A DNA stretch of 64,000 bases from Viscum album. Lineage: Eukaryota; Streptophyta; Magnoliopsida; Santalales; Viscaceae. The stretch's first letter is position 1, and each line of letters starts with the position of its first letter. The DNA lies in NCBI GenBank assembly GCA_963277665.1, contig OY728158.1, positions 602,354,818 through 602,418,817 of the forward strand, written 5' to 3'. The notes under the pieces were generated by a model. It did not search any database. It worked only from the letters and a program-made list of their open reading frames with translations, and was not told the origin of the DNA. Shown piece after piece: positions 36,049 through 48,164 of the stretch. Both the position numbers and the translations under genes were made by a program.

Positions 36049-37834
36049 TGTTGGATTCCGCATGTATTAATTAGGTTTTAATGATCAAAAATCCTATTAA
36101 AACTAGTTAACTCCTGTCAATTATATCACAATAATGTGTATTCATGTGTATTATTGTTTAAGTAATATCATGCTTTAAGAAGATCCATTAAATATTTTAG
36201 TTTCTCTACATTCAGTTTACTTACTTTATACTATCTTTGATCTACTCTCATAATACCATCTTTGAAAAATGATTAAGCCTAATCTATTATATTATCATTA
36301 TTGCTTAAGTCTGAATACAATTACTTTGAAAAGTTTGAGACACCGTAAGTATGATATTGGTTATGTATTTCTGACACCATGAAGAATCAAACACCGAGAA
36401 GAACAAGACACTGTGAAGAACAAGAGACAACGAAGAATCAGACACTGTGAAGCAAACACTGTGAACAAGACACTGTGACCATAAGACACCATGAACAAGA
36501 CACCATGAACAAGACACTGTGACCGCAAGACACCATGACCATGAGACCCCATGAATAAGACACCATGAACATGACACCGTGACCACAAGACACCATGATC
36601 AATCTAGACACCGTGTGAAGGAGACACCGTTTCCACGACTTACTGTGACACCGTTTCTTAAACTATTTTGTCGTTTGTCAATTTAATCTCTAATGGTCAT
36701 ATTTGAAGATTTAAAATGCACTGACATAATTAATGTTTCTTTATAGACATATTATATGACAGTATGAGGTACGAGGTGCAGCATCCATGCAACCTGTTGT
36801 CTCCAACACATGCATTCCAAGATAAAAGTGAAGTGTGGAAAATAATCAAATAACACGATACTGAACGAAAAACAAGGCTGTGAGCTCTAAAACGAAGAAC
36901 ACTGAGAGAATTTCTAAAGGAAATATTTTCACATGCATGCAACCAAACTCTGCTGAAGAACATATGAAGTACACTGGAATCCAGAGAACATCTTCGCATT
37001 GTCGAACCTCATAAAAAACACAAGCTGAATTGTGACACTCTGTTTTACTAGCGAGGACTTGAGATCTGCATCTACTTCATCTCAATAAGTCCAAAGAAGC
37101 AAAGACTAACACTCATATCACTTCTAAACCGACCTCCATATTTTTACTCTATTGTGTATCTGTTTATTACCTTTTGAGCAGAGTGTGTACCTATAGAAAA
37201 CACACTCAGTCTCCTGCATTAAACTAAAGGATATAATATATCCTTACTTAAAACTCTATTTACTTTTGGATACCAACAAAAGACTATGGAAGAGGTCCCA
37301 ATGTGGCCTGGTTATTTATAACCACGAAAACTGTGGAAGAGGTCCTTGTGTGGCCTGGACAGTCTGTGTACTATTTTTAACCCCGATACAGGGTGTGGAT
37401 CAAAGTTTTTATATAAAATGATTGGTGGTAGGTGATCACCAAGTGGGGTGTATTAGGTCTTGGCTTGAGACTGAACCACTTATTTCATATCCGCTGTGCT
37501 GCTTAAATTAGTCTTCTCCGTTTTATTAATTTACTGTATAATTCAGAAATCACTAATTTCACTTTGATAGTTAGTCTTGGAAAGAAGTTATAACTAGATT
37601 GTATTAGTATAATAACTTCAAAAGTAATATTAATAACACAAATTAATATTACTGAGAATTAATCAATCTTCTAAGAAGTTATTTAAACAGCCAAACTCTT
37701 ATAAAAGTATAACCTTGATTAACTGGGATGTATTTAATCTTTGGGGAAACCTTTTTGTAAATACTTTTTACATAAATTTTTATAGTTACTCAATTCAACC
37801 CTCCCCACTAGAGTAATCTAATCTGACGAACATT
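36049..37834 (+). repeat. Copia E 5' LTR
   Basis: 1786 bp, starting TGTTGGATTCCG and ending CTGACGAACA. A short-repeat array lies at 36330-36660. The primer-site-like sequence TTTGGTTTTAGAG directly follows (37835-37847); it matches the initiator-Met complement with a few changes. Confidence 0.92.
36330..36660. repeat. GACACCGTGA short-repeat array in the copia E LTR
   Basis: About 19 copies of a degenerate 10-12-bp unit, GACACCGTGAAC, separated by a few bases such as CAA. The 3' LTR holds a matching array at 46650-46990. Most variants are GACACTGTGA or GACACCATGA, the two products expected from deamination of the central CpG. Reading frames across these arrays (Val/Ser/Cys/His-rich) are artefacts. 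Confidence 0.85.
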
Positions 37835-37960
37835 TGGTTTTAGAGGAGATTTATTAGGACTCTGTGTAATCTTATTCAACTGTGATTGTAGTTTTACTTT
37901 AAAGATCTGTAAATTTCTGTTAATTTTAAATTTCTTTCTCTTTTAAAGTAATACTTTGTT

Positions 37961-39655
37961 ATGGATAATAGATTGGAAGGTTCTGCAACCGACAGAACAC
38001 CATTATTTAATGAAACCAATTATTCTCAATGGAAAATTAAAATGAAAATGCATTTAGAGAGTATGAGTTTTGAAATTTAGTCATCTATTATAGATGAATA
38101 CAAAATTAATACTACTAATAGAATCACATGGGATGAACCTACCAAAACTGCCTACAATAACAATTGAAAATATATGAATGATTTATACTGATCTTTAGGT
38201 GATGAAGAGTTTAATAGAATTTCTGTTTGTAAAAATTCCCATGAAATTTAGGATACCCTGTCTGTCTCACTTGAAGGAACATCTAGTGTATAAGAAATGA
38301 GACTTAATACTTATACTATCAAATATGATAATTTTAAAATGAAACTCGATGAGACTATTTATGACATGTATATTAGGTTCAATGAGATTGTAAATATAAT
38401 GATTTCACTTGGAAGAGAAGTCTACCTGACAGATGGAGGGGAACCTCTGTCACTATTAGAGAATCATGAGACATTAGAAAACTACCTATAAAGGAACTCA
38501 TTGGGAAACTAATGATGTATGAGGAAGATCTAAAAGTCAACAAGAAATAAGAGGATGAACCAAAGAGGAAATCTGTTGCATTCAAGACCACCACCTCTAA
38601 GCACAAAGGCAAAGGGAAACTATAAGATTCTATAGAAAGCTACACCAGTGAAGAATCATCACCTGGGAGTGATGAGGAGATAGCTCAACTAGCCATACGA
38701 TTCAAATGATTTTACAAAAAGAAGAACTTTTTCAGAAAGCCTAACTTTAAGGGAAAATATGACCAAATAGGAAACTGGAAGAAGGACTGGAAAAGAAGTG
38801 ACAAAACTGATGAAATTGTCTGCTATGAATGTAAGTGTAAAAGACATATCAAGGATGAATGTACAAAGCTCAAGTTCAAAAAGAAATATAAGGACAAGGA
38901 AAAGAAGTATAAAAAGGAAATAAAAGAAACCTGGAGTGATTCTGAGCACAGTTCAAGTGACCCAGAGACATCACATGATGAACAGGCTAACAAAGCCAAT
39001 ATGTGTTTTATGAAAAACACATTTGAGGTAACAATAGACTCTTCTATACATAATTCATACTATTCTAAAGATGAAAGTGACTCTGAAAAAATTACTAATA
39101 AAGAAATGTTTGAATAATTTAACATTCTTGAGAAAACATGCAATGAATTAAAAGAAAAATATAAATCTTTGAAGAAACAACATGCTCTTACCGTGACTAT
39201 TAAATCTGAACTCACAACTATAAAGGTGAAAAATTATCAACTCCTCAAAGAAAACAATGAATTAAAAATATCTAGTGAGTAATTAAAGAGTGACTTAGAA
39301 AAGTTTAATAATGGGAAAAATACCCTTACCCAAATTATAGGTAAACAAATTTCCCCTAAATACAACACTGTAATTGGTTATCAACCTGGTAAAAGAAACC
39401 TTGGTAGAACAAATTTTGTTTCAAAATCTAGGACATACAGTTTTACTCCCAATTCTGGACTCAAATCAACTAATTCAATCCATGATACATATTCTACTGT
39501 TTCAAGTTTTTGTGGACCAAATATAGTTTATTTTTCGAATACTTTATATAATGCTTATAGGAAACCTATGAGGAAAATATGGGTTTCTAAAGAACTTATT
39601 ACTAATATTACTAGACCCAAACAAGTATGGGTACCAAAATCTGTTTTTTCTTAAT
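37961..39655 (+). pseudogene. Copia E Gag
   Basis: ATG at 37961 opens MDNRLEGSATDRTPLFNETN, the usual copia Gag start, followed by UBN2-like sequence (NYSQWKIKM; FEI-stop-SSI; SHEI-stop-DTL; MRLNTYTIKYDNFKMKLDET). The two stops after EI are where Trp is expected (TGG to TAG). A CX2CX4HX4C knuckle, CYECKCKRHIKDEC, is at 38821-38862. The rest is rich in Lys/Glu and Ser and runs up to the protease region. Several stops break the frame. Confidence 0.8.
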
Positions 39656-42600
39656 CTTTTTGAAGGAAAGCTGCTTAAAGAGCTCCTATAAAAGTCTATG
39701 GTACTCAGATAGTAAATGTTCAAGGTATATGACAGTAGACTACTCATGCTTCAAGAATCTGATAAAATTAGATGGATGACATGTCACATTTGGTGAAAAT
39801 TCCAAGAGAATGATTATTGGCCTCGACCAAATCAGTAACTCTAACTCAGTTTTAATTTCTAAAGTACTGTTTTTTGATGGTTTAAAATATAATCTGCTTA
39901 GTATCTCACAATTAACTGATGATGGATTTCATGTTAGATTTGGAAATGATGCTTGTAATGTATTTAATTATAATGATGAATTAATATTTTCTACGTTAAG
40001 AAATGAAAATGTTTATTCTGTTAATTTAGATTATTTAGGTTCTCAAAATGCTTCATGATTAAGTGTATTTCATAAAGAATCTTAGATCTGGAATAGGAGA
40101 CTAGGACACTGTAATGTTCACTCCCTTAGAAATCTAACTAGAAAAATCCTAGTTCAAGACTTACCAAAACATGAGTTTCCAAATGACAAAGTGTGTAATC
40201 CCTGTCAAAATGGAAAACAACCCAAAGTTTCCTTCAAACTAAATAAAGAAGTGTCAACTTCTCAACCTCTCAAACATGTTCACATGGATTTGTTTAGACC
40301 ATCTAGAGTTTCTAGTTTAAATGGGAAACACTATATTTATGTTCTTGTTGATGACTTTTCTAGATATAGTTGGACCTTCTTTATGGATCACAAAAGTGAA
40401 CCCTACTCTCATTTTAAAAAATATACCAAGTTTGTAGAAAATATTAGTGGACCTAGAATTAAATCCTTAAGAATTGATCATGGACGTGAATTTGAAAATC
40501 AAGAGTTTGAATCCTTTTTCTCACAATATGGTTGTAGTCACAGTTTCTCTGCCCCTAGAACACCTTAGCAGAATGGAGTTGTAGAGAGAAAAAATAGAAC
40601 CCTGCAAGAAATTTCTAGAACAATGCTTAGTGAATATGACCTACCTATTTATTTTTGGGATGAATCTTTTAATAAAGTGTGCTACATAATCAATAGAGTG
40701 TTGATCAGACCTATTTATAAGAGGACTCCATATGAATTATGGAACAATAGAAAACCCACTGTTAGCTACTTTAAAGTTTTTGGTTGCAAAGTCTATATTC
40801 TTAATACCAAAGAAAATCTTGAAAAATTTTCATCCAAAAGTGATGGAGGTATATTTTTAGGATATTCATTGTCTAGTAAAGACTATAGAGTGTTCAATAA
40901 AAGAACTAAATGTGTGGAGGAATCTGTTTATATCAAATTTGATGAAACAGATCCACATGAGCCTAAAACCATTCTAGAGAATATAGAGGATGATGTATCA
41001 AATCTGAACATTAATTAAAAATCATAAAATTCTTCTGTGAAAGAATATGGGAAAACATCCAACTGTGGAAATTCCTTAGAATCAAGTCACAATGAACCAG
41101 AATCTGTTGATGAACCTGAAATCACAAGTCCCTCTTTTTCTATAACTGTTATAACGCTTAAGAACCACCCCTTAGATGCTGTTGTAGGAGACTTAGACAA
41201 AGGAACTCAAACTAGAGCTTCTCTTAGAAATCAAGTTGAATATCAAGTCTTCTTGTCACAACTTGAACCTAACACCATTAATGTTGCTATCAAATGATGA
41301 ATTTTATGAGATGGATATATAAGAAGAATTTTATTAGTTTGAAAGAAACAGAGTTTGGAAACTTATTGAAAGAACCAAGGACACATTCACCATAGGCACT
41401 AAATTTTTGTTTAGAAATAAGGTAGATGAAGCTGTTAACATAGTTAGAAACAAGGCTAGATTATTTGCACAAGGCTATGTCAAGAATAAGGAATTGACTA
41501 TGAGGAGACCTTTTCACCAGTATCCAGACTTGAAGCCATCAAAATCTTTCTTGCCTATGCTGCACATCTGAATTTCAAACTATATCAAATGGATGTTAAG
41601 AGTGCATTATTAAATGGGTATATAGTTAAGGATGTTTTTGTTGAACAACCCCCTGGATTTACAAACCCCCATTTTCCAAATCATATTTTTAAACTATCAA
41701 AAGCTTTATATGGTTTAGAGAAATCTCCAAGAGCTTGGTATGATATATTGAGTACTTTTCTTATTTCCAAAGTTTTTACAAAAGGAATAGCTAATCCTAC
41801 CCTTTTATAAAACGAATTTCTAATGATGTTTTAGTAGTTCAAATCTATGTAGATGACAATATTTTTGGATCTTCGAAGAATTATTTATGTGCTGATTTTT
41901 CTAAAATGATGCAAAATGAATTTCAAATGAGTTTAATGGGTGAACTAAAATTATTTCATTGATTTAAAATCTTTCAAAATAATGATGGAATTGTTTTAAC
42001 TCAAAGTAAAATATACTATAGATATTTTAAAACATTTTGGATTGGATAGAACTAAAATTAGTAACAATCCCATGAGTACCACTTGTATGTTGGATCTTGA
42101 TGAAGATGGAAAATTTTTTGATCAAAAAACTTATAGAGGAATGATTGGAAGTTTACTCTAGTTAACTGATATTCATCCAGACATTATGTTTAGTGTTTGT
42201 ATGTGTTCTCGTTTTTAAGAAAATCATAAGGAATACCTTTTAAATGCTGTAAATATAATTTTCAAATACCTCATACATACAAACAATCTAGGACTATTTT
42301 ATCCTAAAGGACAATCATTTAAATTAGTTAGTTATTCTGATGCCGACTTTGGTGGCTGTATGTTAGATAGAAAAAGTACCTATGGAACATGTCACCTTTT
42401 AGGCAAGTCACTAGTATCATGGTGTGGTAAGAAACAAAATTATGCTGCATTATTAACTACAGAAGCTGAATATATAGCTGTTGGTAGTTTTTGTACACAA
42501 ATTGTTTGGATGAAACACACATTAATAGATTATGGATATAAATTCAGACATGTACCTATAAATTGTGACAACACAAGTGCTATTAACATCTCAAAAAATC

Positions 42601-42790
42601 ATGTTTCACCTTCTAGGATAAAGAACATTGATGTAAGACATCAATTTTTGTGAGATAAATATTAAAAAGGTGATATCACTTTGGAATTCATTGAAACTGA
42701 ATATTATCTTGCTGATATATTCACCAAACTATTAAATTCTAAGAGAACAGACTACATCATATATGAACTAGGCAAGATAAATCTAAAATA
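39656..42790 (+). pseudogene. Copia E Pol: protease, integrase, RT, RNase H
   Basis: Ty1/copia order. The protease box near 39700 reads WYSDSKCSRYMT (catalytic DSG now DSK). Next come a GAG-pre-integrase segment (LLSISQLTDDGF; RRLGHCNVHSLRNL), then the integrase core (HMDLFRPSR, VDDFSRYSW, PRTP-stop-QNGVVERKNR). The RT contains MDVKSALLNGYI, VEQPPGF and ALYGLEKSPRAWY, and the catalytic YVDD near 41850. RNase H runs from about 42325 (SYSDADFGGC; TEAEYIAVGS; DNTSAINISKN). Stops at 40083 and 40567 replace Gln in conserved motifs. At least one frameshift lies near 41490. Confidence 0.9.
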
Positions 42791-42799
42791 GATATCTTA

Positions 42800-43277
42800 C
42801 TTTTTACTGTTTCATGTCCTACTATTCAGTATCTTACTGTTTCATGTTTACGGTCTCATAGTTAGTATTTTGTGATTACTATGATTCAGTTTTTGTCTCA
42901 CCATAAGGAACACTGAGAAGTTCATTCACTGTCTCACGGTGTAGCTCTTTCACTGTCTCACCGTAATGTGCATTTTCTATCTCACTGTAATGAACAGACA
43001 TGGTCTCACCGTAACGTGCATTTATTGTCTCTCTGTAATGACTAGACATGGTCTCACCATAAAAATTCTTTATAATTTTTTTTAAAAAACCCATATCGTG
43101 GTAATTATTCTTTTCCCTTCTTTATTTTTCCATGTTTTTATTTTTACGACATTTGGTATTCCTAAATGATAAAATAAAGAAAGTATCACTCAATTCTTCA
43201 GTTGAGGTTTCTTCTACTTAATAATTTTGAACGCTTCTTCATCCCTGCAACCCTTCTCTCTCTCAAACCTTCAGTGA
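42800..43277 (+). repeat. Copia E pol-to-ORF3 spacer with CTCACCGTAATG repeats
   Basis: About eight imperfect copies of a unit such as GTCTCACCGTAATG at 42890-43065. The core CACCGTRA is the same as in the LTR array (GACACCGTGA), in the same orientation. A TTTTTT/CCCTTCTTT-rich leader precedes the next ORF. No gene. Confidence 0.7.
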
Positions 43278-46133
43278 ATGCCAAGGATGAAACGTCCATC
43301 ATCTTCGACACCAGAGAAGCGCAGCTCAGAGAAGAAGAACAATGAACCTAAGCTAGTACTTGAAGGACCTTTAAATATGAATTTGGTAAACCATGTTATC
43401 GTACTTGAGAAATAGATTTTCCCCAAATGGATTATGTCTAGTAAGTCTCTGGTATTGAAAGTGTTAGAACAACAATGCTGGTTAGAGTGGTTCTTGAAGG
43501 AAGATATACCCATCTACCCTAAGTTAGTGGCTCAGTTTTACCAGTACGTACAATTCTCCTTTGATTGTGGTTATAGTAATGTTGTAAGAAGCTGGGTCAA
43601 TGGCCCGATATGCTCATTATCTTCGAGGTTATGGGCTACATGCCTTAAGATACCTCATGAAGGAATCTATGAGGATTACCAGAGAGAGCCTCCACCTTCA
43701 ACCGAATTCATTTATTTGGAAGATGCTCTGAAATCCATAACTAGAAATGGTACCAAGAGGAGGGCCATTGCTGCTGAACTAGATGGAGAATCAAGGCTCC
43801 TATTCATGTTTATATAGAATCTGGTTAGCCCCAGAAAAGGTGATTTTTCTATTTTGAAATATCAAGATGTGTTTCTGATCTACCTTATGAAAAATGGGAA
43901 TAAGATCAACCTTTTCAAGTATATCATTCATCATATGTGTGAGATGATCAAATCCACATCCTAGTCAAATTCCCAGTTTTACACTCGGCTTATCTCATCC
44001 ATGCTGCATGCCAAAGGTTTGGTTGGAACTAATGAGGAAGTTATAAAGAACTGTGAGTACTGCCTTTCAAAAGTAACCATCAAGAGAATGAAAATAAACT
44101 GGAATCCTTGGAAAAAGGAATGGGTGGAAGACAATGATAGAGTTTATAAGAAATTAAATCATGTTGATTATCCCTCAAGACCAAGAGATATTTATGATCC
44201 TGGTTTGGAACCAAATGAGATTGTTGAGTATCATGAAGAAGAGGAAGAAGTGGCTAAAGTGCCACCTAAGGAAGCTGTTTTTGTTGAGGAAGAAAGGACT
44301 ACTGTTCCTCATGAAGTTATTGAAGAAGAAGTCCCTGCTCCTAAAGAAGCTATTAATCTGAAAACTCAACCCGAGGCTAAAACAGAATCAGTTTCCAAAG
44401 AATCTGAAAAGCATGCCATGGAAGAACCTATAGTGGAAGAGCTACCTATTATGCAAGAATCCAATCATGAGTAACTACCAGTGGAACAATATGTTCTTGA
44501 AATCACCCCTTCAACTAAAGAACAGATGGAACTAGCTTTTTAGCTTGCTAGACAAGAAATTAGTGAGGAACATAGAATTGAGTCAGTGGAATTAGACCGA
44601 GATCCTAAGATTCTCAGTCCTGAGAAAGAGGCACATGTTGAGGGGTAGAAAACCCCAAATCTCATGTCTATTGAAGATTAACATATAATTGAGTCAAGCC
44701 CTATAGACACTCCGTATAAGTTTCACAGTTTCTATGATGTGGATGACTCTCAGTAGGTTTCAGCAACCGACCTTGATATTTATTCTATATTTCAGTTGAA
44801 ATCAGTCTCCAATATCGCACCTGACAAGGAACCTGAGCCTGTACCAGTCCCTATTCCTGAACCTTTATCTTAACAACCATCTTTTGTGAGTAAGGATGAT
44901 ATGAAGGAATTTGGTACTACCCTCTTGTTTGGATTTGAGAAACTCATAAATACCCAATCTCTTCCTGTGACCAATTTAAGTGAGAGAGATGCCTCACTAT
45001 TATTGTAGAAAGTGATTTGGAAAATACAACCTAAAATGATTAATGAGATTCAGGAAGTAAGAGTTGAAAATAAGCTGCTCAGTAATGAAGTTAAGACCCT
45101 TAGAAGTATGGTTGAAGATATGCATAAAGGGCTACATTAGAGATCAAAGCTTGTTGCTCATCCTGTAGAACCTGTTGTTTCTCAAATCCCACAGGTTGTT
45201 GTGTCTCAGATTCAAACTTATCTATATTTCTTAGATGAAATGGTTGCTGAAAGGAATAAAAAAATTGTGAAGGAAATGAGAGAGCTTTTTTTAAATCTTA
45301 ATAAACTCACTGATGAGTATACTAGGTTTCTTTAAAAGGTGCTAAATCAACTCAGATCTCTGACCACAACTGTCAATGCCTCTAAAGAATTTGTTCAATC
45401 TTCTAAACCCTCCTTGTATAATGATCTGCTGAGAACTGTAGTCAAAGAAGATCTTCAAGATGTACTCAGCGGTTTCAATATGACTTCTCTATCTGAATTT
45501 GTCAAGAACCATGATAGAGTTCTTGACCTAGTCCAAATACACTCAAAAATTGCTAATGATGCTCAACAAGAGATTTCCAATAAATTGGATTTCTACTTCA
45601 ACAGAATCTTCTCCAAGACCAATATGACAAATCATTTGAAGTATCTTGTAGAAGATCTGTGGATTCCTCCTGTGACTCAAGCTTTTAAGACCCTAGTCCA
45701 AAAGCTCACCGAGTTTACTCAATTGTTGGACAAGTTTATAGAGAACAAGGATGATTTTGAGAAAGCCATGAAGTATGGTGGAGAGATCATTAGAGATTTT
45801 ATCCAACTCCTGAGGCCCTATATTTATGCCTAGAGTACAACCATTGTTGCTCTAGTGGCTCCACATCTAAGACCTAGTCTGCCTAGCTTCACTTCTGCCC
45901 TAACCTCCACTACTATGTCTGTCAGACAAGCCCTGAGTCAGATCAGGCCTGTGATTCTCGACCAACAACTGCCTAGATCTTCTACTACTCCTAATTTGGC
46001 TCCATCAGTCTTTGAAGGCCTTTCTTTATCCTCTTTGTCAACTACCTCCCTTCCTTCTTCTACCTCGACCTCTGACCCTATGGATTACTCTTTGGCCATT
46101 GCTTCTAAAGGAAAAGATAAGGCCATCCCCTGA
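43278..46133 (+). pseudogene. Copia E third ORF (env-like position), 951 codons with 13 stops and no frameshift
   Basis: One frame runs from ATG 43278 to TGA 46131-46133. Inside it are 13 stops, at 43413, 43815, 43962, 44472, 44541, 44646, 44679, 44754, 44871, 45006, 45138, 45333 and 45831: nine TAG, four TAA, no TGA. Residues about 45-200 (IYPKLVAQFYQYVQFSFDCG; SLSSRLWATCLKIPHEGIYE) resemble the plant-specific domain annotated as putative plant transposon protein. Then comes a Glu/Pro/Val-rich stretch (about 310-400), a helical region probably coiled-coil (about 690-850), and a Ser/Thr/Pro-rich tail. I see no convincing signal peptide or membrane segment, so 'env-like' refers only to position; the function is unknown. 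Confidence 0.75.
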
Positions 46134-46366
46134 AGAAGAACAATGATTACTCCATTTTGATAGGAATGATATTACTTGTATTTTTTTTGTTTGTAATGGA
46201 CCTTCGGTGATATTAATAGAATGTGCACATTTGAATTCTCTTATTCTATCTTTTTGATAATCCCAAAAGGGGGAGAAATTTATATATGTTATCCATTTAT
46301 CTCTATAGTTGAATCCAATATACACATTAACTTTACATGATTTGTGATCATCAAAAAGGGGTAGAT
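46134..46366 (+). other. Copia E 3' non-coding region and polypurine tract
   Basis: Contains CCCAAAAGGGGGAGAAATTT near 46261-46280 (a second purine tract) and CAAAAAGGGGTAGAT directly before the 3' LTR at 46352-46366. No gene. Confidence 0.75.
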
Positions 46367-48164
46367 TGTTGGAAACCTCTTGTATTAATCATGTTTTAAT
46401 GATCACAAATCCTATTAAACCTAGTTAACTCCTATCAGTTATATCACAATCATGTGTATTCATGTGTCTTGTTGTTTAAGTAATCTCATGCTTTAAGAAG
46501 AGCCATTCAAGATTTTAATTTCTCTACATTTAGTTTACTTACTTTATACTATCTTTGATATACTCTCATAATACCTTATTTGAAAAATTCTTAAGTCTAA
46601 TCCATTCTATTATCATCATTGATTAAGTCTGAATACAGTTACTTTGAAAAGTATGAGACACCGTAAGTCTGCTACTGGTTATGTCTTTCTAACACCGTGA
46701 AGAATCAGACACCATGAAGAACAATACACCGTGAAGAACAAGACACCATGAAGAACAAGACACTGTGAAGCAGACACCATGAAGCAAAAACCATAAACAA
46801 GACACTGTGACCATGAGACACCATGAAAAAGACACCGTGAACCAGACACCGTGACCACAAGACACCGTGACCATGAGACAATGTGAATAAGACACTGTGA
46901 ACAAGACACCGTGACCACAAGACATCGTGATCAATCTAGACACCGTGTGAAGGAGACACCATTTCCATGACTTACTGTGACATCTTTTCTTAAACTATTT
47001 TTTCGTTTTTCAATTTAATCTCTAACGGTTATATTTGAAGATTTTAAATGCACAGACATAATTAATGTTTCTTTGTAGACATATAATCTTATAGTACAAG
47101 GTAGAAGGTGCGGTATCCATGCAACCTATCGGCTCCAACACATGCATTCCAAGATAAAAGAGAAGTGTGGCCAAGAATCAAATAGCACGATACTAAACGA
47201 AAACAAGGCTATGAGCCCTACAATAAATAACACTGAGAGAATTTCTAAAGGAAAGATTGTCACATGCCTGCAACGTAACTCTGCTGAATAACATACGAAG
47301 TACACTAGAATCCAGAGAACATCTTCGCATTGTCGAACCTCATGAAGAACACAAGCTGAATTGTGACACTCTGTTTTACTAATAAGGACTCGAGATTTGA
47401 ATCTTATTCATCTTAAGAAGTTCAAAGCAGTAAATACTAACACTCCAAGAACTTCTAAACACATGTCTATATTTTTGCTCTATTGGGTATCTGTTTACTA
47501 CCTTTCGAGCAGAGTGTGTACCTGTAGAACAACACACTCTATCTCCTGCATTAAACTAAAGGATATAGGATATCCTTACTCAAAATTCTATTTACTCTTA
47601 GATACCCACTAAAAACTATGGAAGAGGTCCCTTTGTGTCCTGGTTATTTATACCCAGGAAAACTGTGGAAGAGGTCCTTGTGTGGCCTGGACAGTCTATG
47701 TACTATTGTTAACCCCGATCTAGGGTGTGGATAAAAGTTTTTATATAAACTGCTTGGTGGTAGGTGATCACCAAGTTGAGTGGATTAGGTCTCTGCTTGA
47801 GAATGAACCACTTTTTTCATATCTACTGTGTTGCTTAAATTAGTCTTATCTGTTTTATTGCTTTATTATATAATTCATAAATCACTAATTTCACTTTGAT
47901 AGTTAGTCTTGGAAAGAAGTTATAACTGGCTTGTCTTAGTAGAATAACTTAAAAAGTAATATTAATAACACAAATTAATATTTCTGAGAATTAATCAATC
48001 TTATAAGAAGTTATTTAAACTGTCAAACTCTTATAATAGTATAACCTTGATTAACTGGGCTGTATTTAATCTCTGGGGAAACCTTTTTAGAAATAATTTT
48101 AACATAAAATTTTATAGTTACTCAATTCACCCCTCCTGTCCTGAGTAATCTACTCCAACCAACA
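46367..48164 (+). repeat. Copia E 3' LTR
   Basis: 1798 bp, homologous to 36049-37834. It starts TGTTGGAAACC, carries the GACACCGTGA array at 46650-46990, ends CCAACCAACA and is followed by the GAAAC target duplication. Confidence 0.92.

Larger units (their letters stand above)
36049..48164 (+). mobile_element. Copia E: Sirevirus-like LTR retrotransposon with a third ORF
   Basis: Full-length 12.1-kb Ty1/copia element inserted in the TNP2 gene of CACTA F, with a perfect 5-bp target duplication GAAAC (36044-36048, 48165-48169). LTRs are 1786 bp (36049-37834) and 1798 bp (46367-48164), both starting TGTTGG and ending AACA. The internal order is gag, pol (protease, integrase, RT, RNase H), a spacer with short repeats, then an extra ORF of about 950 codons, then a polypurine tract. 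Size, order and the extra 3' ORF fit Sirevirus/SIRE-type copia elements. The LTRs differ at roughly a tenth of positions in the parts I compared by eye, so it is much older than D. Confidence 0.93.

Noticed and set aside
36305..36588. Val/Ser/Cys/His-rich ORFs on the minus strand (also 46679-46943)
   Set aside because: Translation of the GACACCGTGA tandem array in the LTRs of copia E; open in several frames at once because the repeat lacks stops.
44161..44369. ORFs at 44161 (+) and 44175 (-)
   Set aside because: Shadows of the Glu-rich part of copia E's third ORF in other frames.
43278..46133. Alternative genetic code with TAA/TAG as Gln
   Set aside because: Only old elements show these stops. 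The young copia D Gag uses CAA/CAG for Gln and has no internal stop, and TGG-to-TAG changes also occur. Deamination is the simpler explanation.
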